This document shows, one piece after another, positions 1 to 7,400 of a stretch of DNA of 64,000 bases. The position numbers and the translations under genes are program-made. How positions within the stretch are numbered: position 1 is the stretch's first letter; the number at the start of each line of letters is the position of its first letter. The stretch lies in NCBI GenBank assembly GCA_964458185.1, contig CAYWFG010000001.1, positions 1 to 64,000 of the forward strand, written 5' to 3'. Under the pieces are notes generated by a model. It had not been told where the DNA came from, made no database searches, and saw only the letters and a program-made list of their open reading frames with translations. Origin of the DNA: AB-137-C09 sp964458185 (GTDB lineage Bacteria > Pseudomonadota > Zetaproteobacteria > Mariprofundales > Mariprofundaceae).

Positions 1-78
1 ACTTCGCGCAGAATGACAGGGTAAACTTCGCGCAGAATGACAGGGTAAACTTCGCGCAGAATGACAGGGTAAACTTCG
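1..78. repeat. 24-bp tandem repeat, three copies plus a partial one
   Basis: A 24-base unit starting acttcgcgcagaatgac recurs head to tail at 1-24, 25-48 and 49-72, identical in all three, followed by the first six bases of a fourth copy. The array runs off the left edge of the window, so its full length is unknown. There are no spacers, so this is not a CRISPR array. The unit resembles the dispersed 'gtcattctgcgcgaag' type of intergenic repeat found in many proteobacteria; that likeness is from memory. Confidence 0.9.
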
Positions 79-179
79 GGCTTTCCTTTTAAGACGGGAC
101 AAGCTGCAACTAAAAAAGTGATTTTCTAACATGCTGTAACCCCTTGATTTTATTGTTGTCCCGTCTTAAAAGGGAAGCC
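79..179. repeat. MITE-like element with 24-bp terminal inverted repeats
   Basis: The arms at 79-102 and 156-179 are inverted copies of each other with a single mismatch (outer end ggctttccttttaag, inner part gacgggacaa). The 53-base middle has no reading frame. A shortened, diverged copy lies at 18645-18718, inside an antitoxin gene. The length of about 100 bp, terminal inverted repeats, lack of coding capacity and dispersed copies fit a miniature inverted-repeat element. No clear target duplication is visible and the mobilising transposase is not in the window. Confidence 0.75.
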
Positions 180-269
180 GATTAATTAATAATAGCTGAA
201 TTTAGGATCTACTCTCCTCATTTGTTGCACTTTCTTTATCTAATGTTTAATCACCTGACCAAAAAAAGC

Positions 270-1805
270 TTATCGCGCATAATACTTCCACCCTTTAAGA
301 TAATACTGAAGCAAGATAGGTTGATCTAACCTATTGATCTTTACATCATCCGAGCGAATATCTTTATCAAAAACAAATAACGTAGCAACATTCGTGTTAT
401 CAAGAAATCGTGTGGTTACTTGAATATCAGCTTGTTGAGGCTTCAGCGGTTGATTGCTCGCCACGACAAAACCCCAATCACCAAAAGAGGCAATATGGGC
501 ATGATAAGGCAGTACATGATCAAAAGATGCTGCTGCAATGGTTTTATTGATGCTCCAAAATGCATCAGTTGCAAAATAAGGGCTGGTTGCTTGTGTTACA
601 AATATGCCGTTTTCCGCAAGGTTATGACGGATTAATGTGTAAAATTGCTTGCTGTACAAACGTGCCAGCGCATTATTATTGGGGTCGGGCAGATCACAAA
701 CAATAAAATCAAACAATGTTTTGTTATCACTTAAATAAGTGAAAGCATCAGAAGTTATGATGGTCACTTTCGGTGAATCTAAACTGTGTTGATTTAAGGC
801 AGCTATATAACGATTCTCTTTGGCTAAACGAATCATCCGTTGATCAAGATCAACCACGATGATTTCTTGAATGCTGGGGTATTTTAGCAATTCACGAACA
901 GCCATGCCATCGCCAGCACCGAGCAGCAAGACCCGTTGCACGGGCGTTCTTTGTAACGATAACGGCACATGAATCAAAGCTTCGTGGTAGCGGTATTCAT
1001 CAATGGATGAAAATTGTAAATTCCCATTGAGAAACAAACGAATATCATCTCGATGACGGGTTAATACAATGTTTTGGTAACGTGTTTGCTCACTGTATAC
1101 GATACGATCATCGTAGAGGCTATTGTCCCAATAACGCAATGTGATATTAGAAAAAATAATCATCACAATAATCATCAGTGTCAACACAATGGTGGTATTT
1201 TTTAATGACGATACCGCACGCCCAATATGTTCTCTGCCAAACACCCAAAGCACGACAAAACCAATCGACATATTGACCAAACCAAAGATCAATGATGATT
1301 GATATACACCAAAAAAAGGCAGTAAAACAAAGGGAAAGGAGACAGTCGCAATCAATGCACCAAGGTAATCGACAGATAATATATGGGCAATATTCCATTG
1401 CAAAGGTTTGTACTGTTCCATTAAACGGGTCAACAATGGAATCTCTAAGCCAATCAAAAAACCAATCACCAGTGTTGATGCTATGTAGGTAGGGATGAAA
1501 ATATCATTGATGCTGTAAGCAAAATACAGTAGGGGAATACTCACACCACCCACCAGCCCCAAAGAAAGTTCCACCATCACAAACTTTTTTAACAAAGACG
1601 TTTCTATGTACTTAGAAGAAAAAGAACCAGCGCCCATGGCCGCCATATAAAGACCAATGGTTAATGAAAAATAGGTAATACTATCACCTAAAAAGTACGA
1701 TACCGTAGTGGCAATCAGTAATTCATAAATAATAGAACACAGTCCCGCAATGAATGCGGTATAGATCAACGTTGCGCTGTATTTTTGCGCATGCTTGTTA
1801 GACAT
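270..1805 (-). CDS. membrane-anchored spermidine-synthase-like protein
   Basis: This 511-residue protein has two parts. Residues about 12-235 hold several hydrophobic membrane segments. Residues about 240-500 form a spermidine-synthase/methyltransferase fold with the nucleotide-binding GAGDG motif near 297, the acidic strand end VVDLD, and the DLPDP motif near 371, where the family has its catalytic aspartate. Soluble spermidine synthases are about 290 residues; the fused membrane half marks a separate family whose substrate is poorly known, so polyamine synthesis is inference. It is the last gene of a three-gene operon and starts 3 bases after the stop of the small gene upstream. Genes of this type often sit with DUF4178/DUF350 membrane proteins, which fits the neighbours here. 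Confidence 0.8.
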   Translation of the reverse strand: MSNKHAQKYSATLIYTAFIAGLCSIIYELLIATTVSYFLGDSITYFSLTIGLYMAAMGAGSFSSKYIETSLLKKFVMVELSLGLVGGVSIPLLYFAYSINDIFIPTYIASTLVIGFLIGLEIPLLTRLMEQYKPLQWNIAHILSVDYLGALIATVSFPFVLLPFFGVYQSSLIFGLVNMSIGFVVLWVFGREHIGRAVSSLKNTTIVLTLMIIVMIIFSNITLRYWDNSLYDDRIVYSEQTRYQNIVLTRHRDDIRLFLNGNLQFSSIDEYRYHEALIHVPLSLQRTPVQRVLLLGAGDGMAVRELLKYPSIQEIIVVDLDQRMIRLAKENRYIAALNQHSLDSPKVTIITSDAFTYLSDNKTLFDFIVCDLPDPNNNALARLYSKQFYTLIRHNLAENGIFVTQATSPYFATDAFWSINKTIAAASFDHVLPYHAHIASFGDWGFVVASNQPLKPQQADIQVTTRFLDNTNVATLFVFDKDIRSDDVKINRLDQPILLQYYLKGWKYYAR

Positions 1806-1808
1806 GGC

Positions 1809-2042
1809 TTACTTTCCGCTACCAGGCCCTCCACCTAAACTATTTGGGCCACTGCGACTTCCATTGCGAATACTGCGATCGTAGTACATATTGGGACCTC
1901 CCCAATAAAAAAATGACGGGCTACTGTGGTAACCATGGTAGCCCATATAGCCATAACCATTGCTAGCTAATGGAAAGAAAGAAAAATAGATGACACCCAA
2001 TATCCCTGTTGTAATCAGTACCGCTTTGCGTGTTTTATTCAT
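1809..2042 (-). CDS. small Gly/Tyr/Ser-rich membrane or exported protein
   Basis: This 77-residue protein starts MNKTRKAVLIT, followed by one hydrophobic segment (about residues 8-25) that could be a signal peptide or anchor. The rest is rich in Gly, Tyr and Ser, with Tyr-Gly pairs early and a GGGPGSGK end. No known domain is recognised. The upstream GTG at 2054 would overlap the previous gene; the ATG at 2042 is preferred, 2 bases after that gene's stop. The tight spacing on both sides suggests co-translation with the spermidine-synthase-like protein. The composition suggests a flexible surface or periplasmic tail rather than an enzyme. Confidence 0.6.
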   Translation of the reverse strand: MNKTRKAVLITTGILGVIYFSFFPLASNGYGYMGYHGYHSSPSFFYWGGPNMYYDRSIRNGSRSGPNSLGGGPGSGK

Positions 2043-2044
2043 GA

Positions 2045-2689
2045 TTAATCCCACTCAACTTTATTTAAAGCACGGCTAATGGTTCGGTTTTGAAACTCAT
2101 TGAGCGCGATACCTGCAAACAACAGCAAAAGACCAAACCAAAAATGAGGAATACTGCTCCCTAATTGTTTGGCAACCCTTACCGTAACATTTTTAGGTGC
2201 GCGATTGTATTCACTTGCCAAACGAATATAATAATCCCCAGGGGTGGGAAACGTGACGGTGATGTCATAAGAGTTATTGATTTCACGCCAATAACCCTCG
2301 CTATCTCGCCCTTCTTCATCCCAAAGATCTTTGCCAAAAGAAAATAAATAATTTTTATTTTTATCCAGCACCTGCCCTTCGATAAATGACCATGATTTTC
2401 TTGATAATGAAGCGATTACTGTGATGGTGTATGTCTCGTTGTATTTTGTCACATGAATCGGGCCTGATGCCGCTGCTTTGAGATTAGATTTAGGAAAAAC
2501 CCGTACATCCATAACTCGCTCTGTCTCAAAACCATACACCCATGCTGTCAATAGGCTTAGCACCCCTACAAGCATGCACACCGTGGCAACTTTCCCCCAA
2601 TCAATGGCATCATCATCGCCACTGACATGACGCATACGTCGCAGGTATTGCATGTGCTGCATTTTTCGTTCAGATAATTTATATGGCAT
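2045..2689 (-). CDS. bitopic membrane protein of unknown function, first gene of the speE-like operon
   Basis: The 214-residue product has one membrane segment near residues 34-50, a periplasmic region of about 125 residues rich in beta-strand pattern, and a second membrane segment near 180-198 just before a short basic tail. The central region ends in a pattern like a jelly-roll domain (PTPGDYYIRLASEY). The start is supported by GGAGA 8 bases upstream of the ATG. Membrane proteins at this place next to spermidine-synthase-like genes are often DUF4178 relatives; here only a partial likeness can be claimed. The function is unknown. Confidence 0.65.
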   Translation of the reverse strand: MPYKLSERKMQHMQYLRRMRHVSGDDDAIDWGKVATVCMLVGVLSLLTAWVYGFETERVMDVRVFPKSNLKAAASGPIHVTKYNETYTITVIASLSRKSWSFIEGQVLDKNKNYLFSFGKDLWDEEGRDSEGYWREINNSYDITVTFPTPGDYYIRLASEYNRAPKNVTVRVAKQLGSSIPHFWFGLLLLFAGIALNEFQNRTISRALNKVEWD

Positions 2690-2879
2690 ATTGGTATTTC
2701 TCCTTCGCTATTTCGATGCAATGACGCTCTTGTAAACTTAATTGATTGTATGCCATAAGCTGCACCTCATAATAGCTTTTCATGACGGACTATATTCTCA
2801 CCTAAATCAAGGGAAGAATAAAGCCTCTGACGAAATTGCACTTATGACTTGAATTTAGCTTGTATGGTGTACGAAATAC
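2690..2879. other. intergenic stretch, nothing recognised
   Basis: This 190-base stretch upstream of the three-gene operon should hold its promoter, but no convincing -35/-10 pair was found. The left edge of the IS remnant must lie near or within its right end. No rpn-like sequence was found here, so the missing half of the interrupted rpn copy has been lost. Confidence 0.4.
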
Positions 2880-3024
2880 AGGAAAAAAGTACTATTTGGA
2901 GATAGAGGCAGTCGTCTTCATCATCTTGTTCGGTAAGGATATTCTAAATTTTGCGGAGAAATTCTATCAGAAGCAGGATCATGGGAACGAGGCTCTAATC
3001 ATCAATATGCTTTAAAAATGTCAA

Positions 3025-3240
3025 GTTCGTAACATCAGATATTCATTTGCTTTTGTATCTATACCTCCTCAAATATCTATAAGCAAACTGATGTAAAAGG
3101 TTAAAGAAAAGACATCATATAAATTGCAACGAGAGTTTAGACAATTGCGTCAAGAGTATTGGGGACAACGAATGTGGGCGTGAGGCTATTTTGCATGGAG
3201 TACAGGTAATATAACAGATGAAATGATTAATGATATATAG
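3025..3240 (+). pseudogene. tnpA: IS200-type transposase TnpA, C-terminal fragment with two stops
   Basis: Read from 3025, the frame gives 71 codons before a final TAG. It contains SIPPQISISKLM, then a TAA at 3094-3096, then KTSYKLQREFRQLRQEYWG and QRMWA, a TGA at 3181-3183, and GYFAWSTGNITDEMINDI. These match the conserved C-terminal half of the IS200 Y1 transposase: the PPQ.S.SKL stretch, the KLQREF helix, and the WG..MWARGYF block that in intact proteins continues with the G.ITDE helix. The stop at 3181 sits where the family has Arg, a one-base CGA-to-TGA change. The N-terminal half with the HUH motif is not intact. Confidence 0.85.
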
Positions 3241-3282
3241 CAAGATCAAACCACCAGCTTTAGCTGGTGGTTTGATCTTGCT
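3239..3282. repeat. perfect 20-bp stem hairpin, right end of the IS200/IS605 remnant
   Basis: The arms 3239-3258 and 3263-3282 are exact inverted repeats around the loop ttta, with ccaccagc/gctggtgg next to the loop. This kind of structure lies at IS200/IS605 ends and at related REP sequences. It directly overlaps the tnpA stop codon and abuts the rpn homology. Confidence 0.85.
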
Positions 3283-3489
3283 ATCTTGATCGCTGGCATG
3301 CATATCCAAAATTATTTTTTCTAGTCCTTTGATTAAAGGATATGAAAAGAAAATAGTGACTTTCACACCTTGAATGGGGGAGGATAAATCTAAGATAGCA
3401 TTAAGAAATTTGATGAGAATATCATGGCTTTGCTCACTGCCAAAAATCTTGCGGAAAGCTATGTCGTTTTTGGGGTCTATGAATTTCAT
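3283..3489 (-). pseudogene. Rpn-family nuclease, N-terminal fragment cut by the IS
   Basis: The 69 codons from the ATG at 3489 align without gaps to the start of the intact copy at 4358, at roughly three quarters identity, ending in the same D-Q-D triplet; the sequence then jumps into the IS hairpin. The active-site half with the E-x-Q motif is lost, so the product cannot be a nuclease. An open frame continues through the IS to 3115, but that tail is not rpn. The ATG overlaps the stop of the intact gene (ATGA), so the two were a tandem, co-translated pair before the insertion. Confidence 0.85.
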
Positions 3490-4358
3490 GGTTTCACCCT
3501 ATCATGACGCAATTGACGAATGGTATCTATCGGCAAGCCTGTTTTTTTTGAGATAGTGTCATCATCAAGAATATCTAATAAAGAAGTTGCAACTTTTATT
3601 AGCCCTTTTTCCATCCCTTTTTCCATCCCTTTTTCCATCCCTCTTTGCATCCCTCTTTGCATCGCAAAGTCTAACCGCCCCCATTCTTGGTCAATCTGCA
3701 TGCTGCGGTAATCGTACAAGTCCAGCTCTTCTTTGCTCCATATATGCTCGCTTGCGCATTCATAGGCATGTTGTAGCGCTGGAGTAGTGCTATTTGGGGG
3801 GATTAATGCTAAATTATCGGCGTTTTTGAGAAAATAAATCCATTTTTCTGTTAGACTTTTGCATTCATGTTCTTCTTTATTAAATTTGGGTAATTCAATA
3901 AAATTAAATTCTAAGTCTTTAAGTTCGTGCGTTCCTGTTTCTTTATTCAGTATTAAATGGCGTGAAATATAATGCGCGTTATCAAACAGTGTGAAATTAA
4001 GAACGCCAAGAAAAATAACGGGCTTGAGTTCCTTGTATAGTTTTCTCTCATTAGGAAAACTTGGCATATAGGCTTTGCTATTGTAATAAACAGTATGCTT
4101 ATGAAAACCCAATTCACCTTCCAGTTGTATTTCAACAACGAATTTATTGCCATCTTGATCGCAGGCATGCACATCCAAAATCGTTTCTTCTAGTCCTTTG
4201 ACTAAAGGATATGAAAAGGGAATAGTGACTTTCACACTTTGAATAGGTGAGGGTAAATCTAAGATAGCATTGAGAAACTCGATAACAATATCATGGCATT
4301 GTTTTTTGCCAAAAATTTTGAGAAAAGCCGCGTCATTTTTGGGATCTACGAATTTCAT
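3486..4358 (-). CDS. Rpn-family PD-(D/E)XK nuclease / putative transposase
   Basis: The 290-residue protein begins MKFVDPKNDAAFLKIFG, the signature start of the Rpn (recombination-promoting nuclease, formerly YhgA-like transposase_31/PDDEXK) family. The nuclease core is visible as ILDVHACDQ, where the Asp sits, followed by FVVEIQL, the E-x-Q variant of the E-x-K motif. The C-terminal tail carries GMEK/GMQR tetrapeptide repeats, common in this family. AGGAG lies 8 bases before the ATG. Rpn proteins cut DNA and have been linked to recA-independent recombination and to phage defence; the role here is unknown. A cut paralogue follows directly. Confidence 0.85.
   Translation of the reverse strand: MKFVDPKNDAAFLKIFGKKQCHDIVIEFLNAILDLPSPIQSVKVTIPFSYPLVKGLEETILDVHACDQDGNKFVVEIQLEGELGFHKHTVYYNSKAYMPSFPNERKLYKELKPVIFLGVLNFTLFDNAHYISRHLILNKETGTHELKDLEFNFIELPKFNKEEHECKSLTEKWIYFLKNADNLALIPPNSTTPALQHAYECASEHIWSKEELDLYDYRSMQIDQEWGRLDFAMQRGMQRGMEKGMEKGMEKGLIKVATSLLDILDDDTISKKTGLPIDTIRQLRHDRVKP
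3603..3662. repeat. 12-bp in-frame tandem repeat in rpn
   Basis: Five 12-base units, three of ccctttttccat and two of ccctctttgcat, encode the GMEK/GMQR tetrapeptides near the C-terminus of the Rpn protein on the - strand. The exact repeat of a coding unit makes it prone to slippage, so copy number may vary between strains without breaking the frame. Confidence 0.9.
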
Positions 4359-4371
4359 GGGGTTTCTCCTA

Positions 4372-4397
4372 CGCTCCCACGCGAAAGCGTGAGAGCG
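4372..4397. repeat. hairpin between the giant gene and rpn
   Basis: The arms 4372-4382 and 4387-4397 pair with one mismatch around a gaaa loop (cgctcccacgc / gcgtgagagcg). It lies 15 bases after the stop of the giant gene. There is no U-run on the - strand, so a simple intrinsic terminator is doubtful. A REP-like or transcript-end-stabilising hairpin is as likely. Confidence 0.5.
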
Positions 4398-4411
4398 AGA
4401 AAATAATCAAA

Positions 4412-7400
4412 CTACGGCTTATCACCAAACGGTGAAGTGGGGTAGGCTGCGAGTAGCTGCTTTAAAACGGTGTTACCGTTAGGTTCAGGCAATTTTAATG
4501 ATATTTTACTGACGCTTTCCGTACCTGCTGTATTTTGAATGGTTGCTGTAAGCTCTACCACCAACCACTGCGCATACCGCTTTTGATAAGTGAAAACAAA
4601 TGATGCCAATCCATCGACACCAGTAATTGCTATTTGTGGCACAGAACCTGCCGATGCATGGGTAGGCGTTAATGCCCCATCTTGCATGGGCCTGCAATAC
4701 CATCTAGGAGGAACGCCAACAATAGCATTCATTTGAGCCAAAGAAAGAAGTTGGCAACTGGGTGTTCCATTTGCATTCGTTGACATATAACTAGGATTAC
4801 CAATCAAATTACCAAGAGAGTCTTTTAATTGATTCATCAAAGGGTAGGCTGTAAGAACTTGACTGTAACTATTAATAAAAACACCCGTATTTAAATAATT
4901 GGTATAATTGTATGAAGTATAGTTATCTGTAATTTCGGCAGACAATGGGCTATTAAAATCAAACAGCTTGGTATAACCATCTTCTGGCACGCCTGTTGTG
5001 ACAAAGTCTAATATTTGATTATTGTTTCGATCTTCAGCAGCAAAACCAATCGCTGAACGAACCACGGAAGCATTAGGGTTGACCGTCGTTACAGTAGAAA
5101 ATGTACTATTCTCAAAGAAGTACCCTGGCCAATAAGTCGGTTCCCCTTCAAAAAAGTTCAAAGTCCGTCCACTTGATCGATGACCAAAGGCAAAATATTT
5201 TGGACGAACCCGCAAGGTGATGATTGCGCCAGCTACTCCTGAACCATTAATATCCGTAACCAAGGCAGACATAGGCAGTATATAGCTTGTGCCATCAATA
5301 CTACTACCAAGCTTGCTAGAAGTTCCCAAAGAGACTGATACCGCGCTACCACCAATGGTTAGTAATGTGTTTCCTGTAATGGTTTTCCCATTAGAAAAGA
5401 CTTGTGCATATACATCAATACCGTTCGCAGCCGAAGGCAAGCCACCTGCGATAAAGTTGGATACTGCGTTGCCTGATGTATCAGTAAACACGGTAACGGG
5501 CGACATTCGTTCGCCACCGCTTGGCCCTGCTTTAATGCTAAAAGTAACAGGAATATTAGACACAGCTTTATTATTAATATCTCGAACGGTTGCCGTAATG
5601 GTAGTCGAATTATCTTGGGTGGCAGTTGAAGGGTTCACTGTTGAGCTTAATGATGTGACGCTCACAACGGCAGGGGTGGTAGCATTGACCTGTATCAATA
5701 TATTTGCCGTTTGCAAGGGCCTATTGATTAATATTCCTGTGATGGGGGCAGTATAGTTTATGCTACTCACAGTAGCGCCTGCATATTCATCTGCTTGAAT
5801 ATTTGCTAGCCCTGGTATACTTCCGTAAAAATCAGCCGATGCAGCATAAGGTGAAATAAGGCTAAAAGGCACAATAATATAGGGGTCAAGTGTAACGACT
5901 CCACCTGTCGCAGCCCAACTTCCTGACGATGATGATAATTTCACGTAAGCATAGGGATCTGCTTTCAAACCTTGAGTGTATAAATCTACTGCAGTTTGAC
6001 GAACTTGACCTGAAGATGCGACAACAATTGTTTGCCTCCCCCCCAAAGAAATTGTTGGTATTCCTGTTGCCGTTTGGTAAGGGCTAATGATACCAAATAT
6101 ATCTCCCGATAAGCTTGGTGATAAAGTCACTAAGGTTCTAGCCCCCAATGCCGATGGTGCAATATCAATTTGTCCACCTGCAATCGTACTATGAGCATAG
6201 ACATCCAAGGTGATAGTCCCACTGGTGTTTGTCGTCGTATACGTATCTCCAAGCCATGATCCCCCTCCTGTTTGCAACATTAAGTGAGAACCTGCGTAGA
6301 CATCAACCAATAAGTTATTGTTACCCGTGACCGTCACCAAGCCTGAAATAGGAACAAAGGGAACGGGATTGCCTGCAGAGTCTTTGACAGTCAGCACTAT
6401 ATTTGACGACCCGACACCATCAGCCACCAGCGATGATGAGTTTGTTACTTGAGCAGAAACCGTTGATCCAGAAACCACAATCGGAAGTGGCGGTGTAGGG
6501 TCTGGTTTTGCTGGCGGCGCACTGGCGGTTATATTAATAGTACGATTGCTCCGATCAAACGTGCCTGCCCCAAAGATAACTGAAGCCTGACCGTAAGCAT
6601 CAGTTATAGCCGTGTTGCTGCTTAAAATACCTGCATCCCCTGTAGAACTGGGCGTAAATGTTACCGTTGCACCAGCAACGCCAACATTGGTGGTATCTTT
6701 GACTACTGCATTTAAGGTGATGCGATCAGAACCATCCGATTTTAAGGTATAGGCTGAAGCTGTTAAGGCTATGGCTGCGGGGGTTTGCGCAATTTTCCCT
6801 GCAAAAGATACTGTACGCGATTGTGTCGCAATGCTTGTATTTCTTGGTAAGCTAACCTTCAATACAGTAGATCCTGTTTGTGTTCGACTCATGGTCACAA
6901 CAGCTCGCCCTGTCGCATCGGTGAATAATGAGGATGTTGACAAGGTGGCATAAATATCTACCGCCCCTGTTGCTGTCAGTGCCTCAAATTTCACCCATGC
7001 ATTCGGCACAACTGCACCATACACATCGGTTACAATCACGGTTGCCGTTGCCACACTTACACCATCAGGCAATACACCTGTGGTGGGCGTGACGCTTACT
7101 TGCATGGCATAAGGGTCTGCTGAAACAAATTGCACAGGCACACTAAATACCAATCCTGAAGCATGGGTCATGGTGAGTGTGGCTGTTTCTGCAATGGAGT
7201 TTTGAACATTCAATGTGGCTTTACCATAATTATCAGTGCTTACTTGAAGTGAGGCAGGAATCATGGTTGCTGTGGAAGAGCTTAAGGTAAATGCTTGTGG
7301 CGTGGTCAAGGTGTTGCCATATTGATCTTTCACCAACAAATTCAATGCATGGTTGATGCTATTGGCTAAAAAGGGTTGTGCGCCAGTAACAATAACCTGC

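Larger units (their letters stand above)
2880..3282 (+). mobile_element. IS200/IS605-family insertion sequence remnant
   Basis: The + strand carries the decayed 3' part of a tnpA gene (3025-3240), followed at once by a perfect 20-bp stem with a 4-base loop (3239-3282), the sort of hairpin at which IS200/IS605 transposases cut. The right boundary is sharp: rpn homology resumes at 3283. The left end is not resolved; 2880-3024 gives only scattered TnpA-like residues in shifting frames. The element has inserted into, and cut, the second of two tandem rpn genes. Confidence 0.75.

Noticed and set aside
1..78. possible CRISPR array
   Set aside because: Copies are directly joined with no spacers, and no cas gene is present.
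3115..3489. 124-residue protein on the - strand
   Set aside because: Only the first 69 codons are rpn; the rest reads through the IS hairpin and antisense to the tnpA remnant. Treated as a pseudogene.
4372..4397. intrinsic terminator for the giant gene
   Set aside because: The hairpin is real but no U-run follows on the - strand, so it was listed as a hairpin repeat instead.
5289..5756. 155-codon + strand frame inside the giant gene
   Set aside because: It is antisense to the Ig-like repeats, the protein is low-complexity Val/Pro/Thr, and no ribosome site or homology is seen. Similar + strand frames at 7473-7919, 11000-11317 and 13289-13573 are shadows of the same gene.
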